This document shows, piece after piece, positions 14,701 to 20,486 of a stretch of 20,486 bases of DNA. Numbering within the stretch: the stretch's first letter is position 1; each line of letters begins with the position of its first letter. Both the position numbers and the translations under genes were made by a program. Below the pieces are notes generated by a model that ran no database searches, was not told where the DNA came from, and saw only the letters and a list, made by a program, of their open reading frames with translations. Source of the stretch: a candidate division LCP-89 bacterium. Lineage in GTDB: Bacteria > Electryoneota > B3-LCP. The DNA is taken from contig JALGZU010000007.1 in NCBI GenBank assembly GCA_025774735.1, forward strand, positions 1-20,486, read 5' to 3'.

Positions 14701-16032
14701 TTAATTGAATGGGAAGGGAACGTTAGGCATACCGCCCCGGCGTCCCTTCATCCCGCCCATGCGCTTCATCATGGTGCGCAGTTGACCAAATTGATTTATG
14801 AGCTGGTTTATGTCTTGAACGCGCGTGCCGGACCCGAGCGCGATCCTCTTGCGCCGGCTGCCATTTATGATTTGCGGTTTTTGCCTCTCCTCCTCCGTCA
14901 TAGAACAGATGATCGCCTCAGTGCGCTTCAGTTCGCTTTCGTCGAGTTTGAGGTTCTTCATCTGTTTCCCCATGCCGGGAATCATTCCCATCAACTCGTC
15001 TAAGGGTCCCATCTTTCGAATCTGCCTGAGCTGGTCCAGGAAATCGACGAGCGTGAATTCTTGCTTGGCGATCTTGTCGGCCAGACGCTCGGCGGATTCT
15101 TGGTCAACGGTCTCCTGGGCTTTCTCGACCAAGGTAACGATGTCCCCCATCCCCAAGATTCGTGACGCCAGCCGATCTGCGTGAAACTCCTCAAGCGCAT
15201 CGGGCTTTTCGCCGGTGCCTATAAAGCGTATGGGCTTACCTGTCACAGAACGGATAGAAAGGGCGGCTCCGCCCTTGGCATCGCCATCGAGTTTGGTCAG
15301 AACGATGCCCGTAAAATCGAGGCGGCTCTGAAATTCCTGTGCCGCCCTGACCGCATCCTGACCGGCCATGCCATCTGCTACGTAGAGAATCTCCGTAGGT
15401 TTGACCTCAGCACGGATACGCTCCAACTCCTGCATCATCTCAGCGTCGATGTGCAGTCGCCCGGCTGTATCCATCAACACCACATCCTGGCTCGAACGCC
15501 GAGCTTCGGCGAGAGCTCCACTGCAAATCTCGACCGGATCCTGTACGCCGGGAGACCATACCGGGATGTCCAGTTGAAGGCCCAGTTGCTTGAGTTGATC
15601 GATAGCCGCGGGACGATAGATATCCGCCGCTGCCAGCATGGGAGACTTGCCTCTTCGACGCAGATGCAGAGCGAGTTTGGCACACAGCGTAGTTTTACCG
15701 GATCCTTGCAGGCCTACGACCATAACAGGTACGGGCGGCAGCACCGATAAATCCAGCTTGCTATCACCCTCTCCCAGCAACAATATCAGCTCATCGTGAA
15801 TGATTTTTATGACCTGCTGGCCGGGGGTGATGCTCTTGAGGACCTCCTGCCCCAGTGCTTTCTCCTGAACCCCGGAGATAAAATCCTTGGCCACCTGGAA
15901 ATTAACGTCCGCTTCCAGTAGAATGCGGCGCACCTCCCGCATTGACTGACGGATATTATCCTCGGTTAATTTCCCGTGCCCGCGCAGGCGCTTGAAAAGG
16001 CTATCGAATTTCTCTGTTAACTGATCGAACAT
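14701..16032 (-). CDS. ffh: Signal recognition particle protein Ffh
   Basis: GTPase that binds SRP RNA and signal sequences and targets inner-membrane proteins to FtsY. The 443-residue protein has the N-domain (1-95), P-loop GLQGSGKTT (107-115), [12 protein letters not shown] (136-147), DTAGR (188-192), [10 protein letters not shown] (246-255), and a Met-rich M domain with [13 protein letters not shown], the [14 protein letters not shown]-binding segment and [10 protein letters not shown] near the end. Everything expected is present. It is 63 nt upstream of rpsP, the common ffh-rpsP arrangement. The ATG at 16032 has only a weak ribosome-binding site. Confidence 0.98.
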   Translation of the reverse strand: MFDQLTEKFDSLFKRLRGHGKLTEDNIRQSMREVRRILLEADVNFQVAKDFISGVQEKALGQEVLKSITPGQQVIKIIHDELILLLGEGDSKLDLSVLPPVPVMVVGLQGSGKTTLCAKLALHLRRRGKSPMLAAADIYRPAAIDQLKQLGLQLDIPVWSPGVQDPVEICSGALAEARRSSQDVVLMDTAGRLHIDAEMMQELERIRAEVKPTEILYVADGMAGQDAVRAAQEFQSRLDFTGIVLTKLDGDAKGGAALSIRSVTGKPIRFIGTGEKPDALEEFHADRLASRILGMGDIVTLVEKAQETVDQESAERLADKIAKQEFTLVDFLDQLRQIRKMGPLDELMGMIPGMGKQMKNLKLDESELKRTEAIICSMTEEERQKPQIINGSRRKRIALGSGTRVQDINQLINQFGQLRTMMKRMGGMKGRRGGMPNVPFPFN

Positions 16033-16086
16033 AGCTTCGGCTTCAGTGGACAGTGCGGCAGATTCAGCTACTCTGCAGGCGTTGCC

Positions 16087-16575
16087 TCACCACTTCTTGA
16101 TCTTTTCGATGAGTGAACTGGTTGATAGCCCCTCCAACAACGGCACGCGGTACACTTCCCCACCAGATCCCTTGACCTCATCTGCTCCGACAATCTCATC
16201 TTCCCTGTAATCGGCGCCCTTCACGAGAACATCTGGTTTCAGGTACGTGATCAGCTTAATCGGCGTATCTTCTTTGAAGACGGTCACCACGTCTACCTGG
16301 CGTAGGCATTGCAATGCCCTTGTGCGCAGGGTCTGGGTAAGCAACGGTCTAGGATCGCCCTTCAGCCGTCTTACTGAGGAATCGGAGTTGATTCCCACGA
16401 TCAGCCTGTTCCCCCGCTCCCTGGCCTTCATAAGATAATCGAAATGCCCGGGATGTAGTATATCAAAAACCCCATTCGTGAAAACGATCCTGAGATTCTC
16501 CCGCCTCCACGACTGACACAACTCGAAGAGTTTAGACCAATCCAGGATAATCTTTCCGAGTACGAGGTCCTGCAT
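16087..16575 (-). CDS. rfaE2: D-glycero-beta-D-manno-heptose 1-phosphate adenylyltransferase
   Basis: Transfers AMP from ATP to heptose 1-phosphate to give ADP-heptose for lipopolysaccharide core. This is the C-terminal half of E. coli HldE as a separate 162-residue protein. The nucleotidyltransferase signature FTNGVFDILHPGH ends with HPGH at 41-44; VGINSDSSVRRLKG, KEDTPIKLI, DVLVKGADY and STSSLIEKI (151-159, ATP site) follow. It is downstream of the kinase gene rfaE1 with tRNA-Val between them, so both halves of the pathway are in one locus. The phosphatase gmhB and epimerase hldD are not here. A related cytidylyltransferase activity is less likely, given the kinase partner. Confidence 0.93.
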   Translation of the reverse strand: MQDLVLGKIILDWSKLFELCQSWRRENLRIVFTNGVFDILHPGHFDYLMKARERGNRLIVGINSDSSVRRLKGDPRPLLTQTLRTRALQCLRQVDVVTVFKEDTPIKLITYLKPDVLVKGADYREDEIVGADEVKGSGGEVYRVPLLEGLSTSSLIEKIKKW

Positions 16576-16618
16576 GGGAAAACCGTCGAGAAAAGACTCA
16601 GTGGCTTCGTTTCAGGCG

Positions 16619-16692
16619 TGGGCGATATTGGATTCGAACCAATGACCTCTGATATGTGAGACCAGCGCTCTAACCAGCTGAGCTAATCGCCC
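16619..16692 (-). tRNA. tRNA-Val (anticodon CAC)
   Basis: A 74-nt cloverleaf on the minus strand. Acceptor GGGCGAT/ATCGCCC pairs fully. D arm GCTCAGCTGGTTAGAGC is normal. The anticodon stem CTGGT/ATCAG encloses loop CTCACAT with anticodon CAC, reading GUG (Val). T arm ATTGG-TTCGAAT-CCAAT is perfect. The discriminator is A and CCA is not encoded, so it is added enzymatically. It sits between rfaE1 and rfaE2 and may be cotranscribed with them. Confidence 0.97.
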
Positions 16693-16731
16693 CAAACACT
16701 CTATCGATAACACCCTCAACCGGATAGGACT

Positions 16732-17748
16732 CTATCCTTTAACGCTACTAACGCTACCTGAATTCTTCAGTTCATCGAAGAGCTGCTCCGCGCCAATCGG
16801 CACGACACCGACCTCTCCACACACGATGCCGGCGGCAAAATTGGCCATCGTAGCACTCTCCATAAGTGATCCACCGGCCAGTTTGGCCACCGCGAGCGTG
16901 GAAATAACGGTATCACCGGCTCCAGACACATCGTGAATCTTTTTGGCCCGTGTGGGAATGTGCAGCGGAGCTTCACCCGGTGCTGGGAACAGGGCCATTC
17001 CCCGCTCTCCCCGCGTGACCATAATGGATTGGCATTTGAGGCGTTCAAACAGCGTTTGAACGGCCTTCAGCAAGTCCTTATCAGACCGGATTAAGATCCC
17101 CAACGCCTGCTCTGTCTCCCGCCGGTTGGGTTTGAAGAGGTTCACTTCTTTGTACGAGAAAAAGTTATCGAATTTCGGATCAACCGTTACGAAAATGTCG
17201 TTCTCCCGGCACAGTGCGATAATCTCTCCAATTAAGCGCCGCGTCAGGACGCCCTTGTTGTAATCCTGGAGAATGACTCCGTTCACATCACCGAGAATTC
17301 CCTTGAAGTAACTGATGAGATGATCCTCCATCTCCGTTGAAAGATTATCCTTCGATTCGACGTCGGCCCTGACGACGTGCTGGTCGTGGGCGATGATGCG
17401 GGTCTTAATCGTCGTCGGCCGACTGGGATCGGAAGCGATACCCTCGACGGTGATGCCCAGCGATGTGAATAATTCCCGGATCTGGTTACCCGATAGATCG
17501 TCTCCCACAACACCGACGGGGATGGGTACGGCACCGAGATTGATGATATTATTGGCGACGTTCGCCGCACCACCCAACTTCACCGTTTCCGAAGTTACTT
17601 CAACGACGGGGACAGGAGCTTCCGGCGAGATGCGCTTGACGTCACCCCACATGTAACTGTCGAGCATCAGATCACCGATCACAACGATGTGACAATCTTT
17701 AAATTTGTCAAAGAGCTCTTTTAAACGGGAAGGACTGAATTTGGTCAT
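16732..17748 (-). CDS. rfaE1: D-glycero-beta-D-manno-heptose-7-phosphate kinase
   Basis: PfkB-family sugar kinase that phosphorylates heptose 7-phosphate at C1, the step before RfaE2 in ADP-heptose synthesis. The 338-residue protein corresponds to the N-terminal domain of HldE. Signatures are VVIGDLMLDSYMWGDVKRISPEAPVP-type N-terminus, KLGGAANVANNI (57-68), DYNKGVLT (162-169), KPNRRE (206-211) and the catalytic DVSGAGDT with D279 as base. The start ATG at 17748 follows a good promoter (17776-17804). A small hairpin (GGATAG/CTATCC) overlaps its stop codon. It is the first gene of the minus-strand run that leads through tRNA-Val and rfaE2 to ffh and rplS. Confidence 0.95.
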   Translation of the reverse strand: MTKFSPSRLKELFDKFKDCHIVVIGDLMLDSYMWGDVKRISPEAPVPVVEVTSETVKLGGAANVANNIINLGAVPIPVGVVGDDLSGNQIRELFTSLGITVEGIASDPSRPTTIKTRIIAHDQHVVRADVESKDNLSTEMEDHLISYFKGILGDVNGVILQDYNKGVLTRRLIGEIIALCRENDIFVTVDPKFDNFFSYKEVNLFKPNRRETEQALGILIRSDKDLLKAVQTLFERLKCQSIMVTRGERGMALFPAPGEAPLHIPTRAKKIHDVSGAGDTVISTLAVAKLAGGSLMESATMANFAAGIVCGEVGVVPIGAEQLFDELKNSGSVSSVKG

Positions 17749-17775
17749 CGGATTTCATCAAGATTACGCTGGCTA

Positions 17776-17804
17776 AATATAACAATATTTTCCAACGAAA
17801 GCAA
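17776..17804 (-). promoter_or_regulatory. Sigma70-like promoter for rfaE1
   Basis: TTGCTT (17804-17799) and TATATT (17781-17776) on the minus strand, separated by 17 nt, about 28 nt upstream of the rfaE1 ATG. The -10 context TTATATTTAG is the same as at 6716-6721. Confidence 0.6.
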
Positions 17805-17911
17805 TAGATATTTTGATCCTATCCAGACGATTTAAGTTAATAATATGCGTGGACTCCAAAGAATTCCTCAGCGTTTGATTCACCTCTGTTAAAAAAATAC
17901 ATTTAAAATGT

Positions 17912-17938
17912 TAAAGTGCCGCTGAAAGCTGTCGATAA
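17912..17938 (+). promoter_or_regulatory. Sigma-28 (FliA) type promoter for the MerR-flagellin unit
   Basis: TAAAGTGC (17912-17919), an 11-nt spacer, and GTCGATAA (17931-17938) match the flagellar sigma consensus TAAAGTTT-N11-GCCGATAA at 13 of 16 positions with ideal spacing. It lies 44 nt upstream of the MerR-like ATG. Confidence 0.8.
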
Positions 17939-17982
17939 GAATATTAGAGAACATCACGACTAAATGCTAAAGGGGGTACACT

Positions 17983-18342
17983 ATGAAATCTGGTAACTTA
18001 CCTGAAGAAACCTTGTATTCAATCGCCCAGGTCAACGCCCTCACGGGAGTAGCAAAGCCGACCATCCGATTTTGGGAGAAGGAATTCAAGGATTTCTTGA
18101 ATCCAATTCGAACCGAAGGTAACCAGAGGCGTTACGATCGAGCCAATATCGACATGATCGAGCGCATCAACCACCTGGTACGGGTGGAAGGGTATACCTT
18201 GGAAGGCGCCAGGAAAAAATTGGACTCGGAAATCTCGCACGTATCGAAGCCCCAGGAAGAGGACGATGACAAGCTGGCGAAACTGGCGGATACCATGTCA
18301 GATTATCTGCTTAAAAAACTGCTGGAAAAAACCGCAGTTTAG
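17983..18342 (+). CDS. MerR-family HTH regulator in the flagellin operon
   Basis: A 119-residue protein with a MerR-type winged helix-turn-helix (about 11-75; YSIAQVNALTGVAKPTIRFWEKEF, then GNQRRYDRANIDMIERI) and a short tail ending in a Leu/Lys-rich helix (SDYLLKKLLEKTAV). There is no effector-binding domain or metal-binding cysteine set, so it is a minimal MerR protein. A strong AAAGGGGG ribosome-binding site precedes the ATG. It is expressed from a sigma-28-type promoter and precedes flagellin by 43 nt with no terminator, so the two are almost certainly cotranscribed. A role in controlling flagellin or late motility genes is inference. Confidence 0.85.
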   Translation: MKSGNLPEETLYSIAQVNALTGVAKPTIRFWEKEFKDFLNPIRTEGNQRRYDRANIDMIERINHLVRVEGYTLEGARKKLDSEISHVSKPQEEDDDKLAKLADTMSDYLLKKLLEKTAV

Positions 18343-18385
18343 AAAAGGAATTCGTTACTCAATTCAATAAAGGGGGTAAACCGAG

Positions 18386-19219
18386 ATGAGTACAAGAATC
18401 AATCACAATATCCTTTCGCTTTCGGCACAGCATAATCTCTGGAAGACCCAGAACGATCTGGATCAAGCGGTACGGCGCCTGTCGTCGGGCTTAAGGATAA
18501 ACCACGCGTGGGACGATCCCGCTGGTTTGGCGATTTCGGAAAGATTCCGAGCCCAAATCTCCTCCATGGAAGAGGCAGAACGAAACGCAAACTCCGACAT
18601 CAGCATGATGCAGACGGCGGAAGGCGGATTGTCGGTCCTAGATGATAATCTGATCCGCATGAGGGCCCTCGCGATCCAATCATCCAACGGTGCATTGAGT
18701 GTCTCGGACCGGCAAGCGCTCGATTTGGAATTTCAGCAATTGCTCTCGGAAGTTGACCGTATCTCACAGGTCACCAATTACAACGGCATGAACCTGCTCG
18801 ATGGTACGTTTTCGAGTACCGGGATCAAATTCCATATCGGCACCTTCAATGTCCAGAACGAGGACTATTACTACGTCAGCTTTAACAGCATGACGGCCGC
18901 CGATCTGGGCGTTGCAGGGCTGGATATCGCCACGACGTTGTCCGCTCAGCAGTCCATCAACTTCATTGATACTGCCATCGATTCCAAGGATACCGAAAGA
19001 ACCCGGGTCGGGGCGTACGTTGAGCGTCTTCAGGGCACCATTTCGCAACTCCTGACAGCCCGCGAAAATGCGGTGTCTTCCGAATCCGTCATCCGGGACG
19101 CCGATATAGCCGCCGAAATGTCCAACTTCGTCCGGTCACAAATCCTGATGCAAACCGGTGTATCCATGCTCGCCCAGGCTAATATGATCCCGCAGATGGT
19201 CGCCAGCCTGGTGGGTTAA
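18386..19219 (+). CDS. fliC: Flagellin (short, D0-D1 type)
   Basis: Filament subunit exported through the flagellar apparatus. The 277-residue protein has the conserved N-terminal coiled-coil (about 1-140; RINHNILSLSAQHNL, LSSGLRIN...DDPAGLAISERFRAQI, Q-T-AEGGLS, NYNGMNLLDG) and the C-terminal coiled-coil (about 190-277; VGAYVERLQGTISQL, ENAVSSESVIRDADIAAEMSNFVRSQILMQ). Only about 45 residues separate them, so the outer D2/D3 domains are absent. The end reads ANMIPQMVASLVG rather than the more common ANQ-PQ-VL-LL pattern. The AAAGGGGGTA leader is the same as before the MerR-like gene. A strong terminator follows. Other flagellar genes must lie elsewhere. Confidence 0.96.
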   Translation: MSTRINHNILSLSAQHNLWKTQNDLDQAVRRLSSGLRINHAWDDPAGLAISERFRAQISSMEEAERNANSDISMMQTAEGGLSVLDDNLIRMRALAIQSSNGALSVSDRQALDLEFQQLLSEVDRISQVTNYNGMNLLDGTFSSTGIKFHIGTFNVQNEDYYYVSFNSMTAADLGVAGLDIATTLSAQQSINFIDTAIDSKDTERTRVGAYVERLQGTISQLLTARENAVSSESVIRDADIAAEMSNFVRSQILMQTGVSMLAQANMIPQMVASLVG

Positions 19220-19238
19220 ACTGAGAAAGAACGCGATT

Positions 19239-19269
19239 AAAAAAGTCCGGCGTGAGCCGGACTTTTTTT
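19239..19269. terminator. Bidirectional Rho-independent terminator between flagellin and ferredoxin
   Basis: Stem GTCCGGC-GTGA-GCCGGAC (19245-19262) with seven Ts on the plus strand (19263-19269) and six As on the other side (19239-19244), which give a T-run on the minus strand. It serves the plus-strand flagellin and the minus-strand ferredoxin gene. Confidence 0.95.
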
Positions 19270-19281
19270 CTTTCGGCTCAC

Positions 19282-19476
19282 TTATTCCACAGGCGGGATG
19301 CAGTCATCGATCGGACAGAATTCCACGCAACGGGGTTCATCGTAGTGACCTTCGCAATCTACGCAGACTTCCGTGTCAATGACGTAAATCTCATCACCTT
19401 CCGTTATTGCACTGACCGGGCATTCCGGTTCGCATGCGCCGCAGTTGATGCATTCTTCGTTGATATACCGTGGCAT
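19282..19476 (-). CDS. 2[4Fe-4S] ferredoxin (YfhL/Alvin type)
   Basis: A 64-residue electron-transfer protein with two cluster motifs: CINCGACEPECP (9-20) and, in the second half, CVDC followed by a six-residue insertion before CVEFCP (GHYDEPRCVEFCP). This insertion between the second and third cysteine defines the Chromatium/Alvin-type ferredoxins such as YfhL. The physiological partner is unknown. A perfect AAAGGAGG ribosome-binding site precedes the ATG. It lies 61 nt downstream of frr and may share its transcript, ending at the bidirectional terminator. Confidence 0.95.
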   Translation of the reverse strand: MPRYINEECINCGACEPECPVSAITEGDEIYVIDTEVCVDCEGHYDEPRCVEFCPIDDCIPPVE

Positions 19477-19537
19477 GTGCTCCTCCTTTAGGTCGGCAAG
19501 AGGCTTTACGCCTCAAGTAGTTTTATCGAAACAGAGA

Positions 19538-20095
19538 TCAGACCTCCATGATCTCTTCTTCCTTATTTCGTAGTAAGCTATCTATCTGTTCGATATTCTT
19601 ATCGGTCAGCTCCTGATTCTGATTTTGAATCTTCTTCTGTTCATCCTCAGAGAGATTGCCCTCTTTTTCCTCTCGCTTGAGCTGATCATTGACGTCCCGA
19701 CGAATATTCCGGATGGCGATGCGGGCATCCTCGGCATACTTGCGCACGACTTTGACCAACTCCTTGCGCCGCTCTTCCGTCAACATCGGAATGGCCAGGC
19801 GAATAAAGGATCCGTCGTTTATAGGAGTTAAGCCGAGGTCACTCTTTTGAATCTCTTTCTCGATCACTCCGATCATGTTCTTTTCCCAGGGCTGAATGAC
19901 GATCAGCCGGGGTTCCGGAGTAGAGAGACTGGCAACCTGATTGAGGGGTACTTGGGATCCATAATAGTCAACGCGGATCCCGTCCAGCAGCGACGTCGAG
20001 GCTTTTCCCGTACGAATTTTCACCAGTTCATGGCGAAAATTTTCAACCGACTTTTGCATCCGGATTTCAGCGTCTTTCAAGCTTGGGTGATCCAT
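19538..20095 (-). CDS. frr: Ribosome-recycling factor
   Basis: RRF splits the post-termination ribosome together with EF-G. The 185-residue length is typical. Characteristic stretches are the N-terminal helix MQKSVENFRHELVKIRTGKAS, the beta domain YYGSQVPLNQVASLSTPEPRL, IEKEIQKSDLGLTPINDGSFIRLAIPMLTEERRKEL, and the C-terminal helix DKNIEQIDSLLRNKEEEIMEV. The ATG at 20095 lies 2 nt after the pyrH stop, as in the conserved rpsB-tsf-pyrH-frr operon. Confidence 0.98.
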   Translation of the reverse strand: MDHPSLKDAEIRMQKSVENFRHELVKIRTGKASTSLLDGIRVDYYGSQVPLNQVASLSTPEPRLIVIQPWEKNMIGVIEKEIQKSDLGLTPINDGSFIRLAIPMLTEERRKELVKVVRKYAEDARIAIRNIRRDVNDQLKREEKEGNLSEDEQKKIQNQNQELTDKNIEQIDSLLRNKEEEIMEV

Positions 20096-20097
20096 GT

Positions 20098-20486
<389 letters not shown>

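Noticed and set aside
16722..16737. GGATAG/CTATCC hairpin over the rfaE1 stop codon as a terminator
   Set aside because: The stem is short and no U-tract follows; the tRNA and rfaE2 continue on the same strand.

Overview
This 20.5 kb window looks like chromosomal DNA from a Gram-negative, flagellated bacterium of the FCB superphylum, probably a candidate phylum related to but outside classical Bacteroidota. The placement is inferred from several things: a DUF4835/PorD-like protein, a PorV-like barrel, a helix-hairpin-helix outer-membrane barrel, a small FnIII protein ending in a conserved-looking tail, S16 with a long Ala/Glu/Lys extension, heptose (LPS) genes, and two TonB-dependent receptors. 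I cannot name the genus. I see no mobile elements, CRISPR arrays or rRNA.

Layout. (A) 1-5054, mostly minus strand: a possible end of a plus-strand gene, an MltB-type lytic transglycosylase, a zinc-ribbon/HEPN-like protein and a single-domain response regulator (translationally coupled), then an HHH/beta-barrel outer-membrane protein overlapping a PorV-like barrel. (B) 5102-6560, plus strand: a DUF4835 (PorD-like) secreted protein and a small FnIII protein with a strong terminator. (C) 6535-6789: an intergenic region with a good minus-strand promoter and a terminator, which may encode a small RNA. (D) 6790-11575, minus strand: a cobalamin riboswitch with an intrinsic terminator, followed by an ECF-transporter S component and two TonB-dependent outer-membrane receptors. 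This reads as a vitamin B12 uptake operon. (E) 11580-17748, minus strand: rfaE1, tRNA-Val(CAC), rfaE2, ffh, rpsP, khpA, rimM, trmD, rplS, i.e. heptose activation followed by the classical SRP/ribosome-maturation cluster. (F) 17912-19269, plus strand: a sigma-28-type promoter, a MerR-like regulator, a short flagellin and a bidirectional terminator. (G) 19282-20486, minus strand: pyrH (cut by the window edge), frr, ferredoxin.

The best candidates for something under-described are: the riboswitch-controlled B12 operon butted directly against rplS, with a receptor whose plug is degenerate; the S16 protein, whose ~265-residue tail is built from nearly perfect DNA repeats; the response regulator/HEPN-like/transglycosylase operon; the HHH-barrel outer-membrane pair; the sigma-28-driven MerR-flagellin unit; and the possible small RNA at 6535-6710. 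All functional names come from reading motifs by eye, without a database search.
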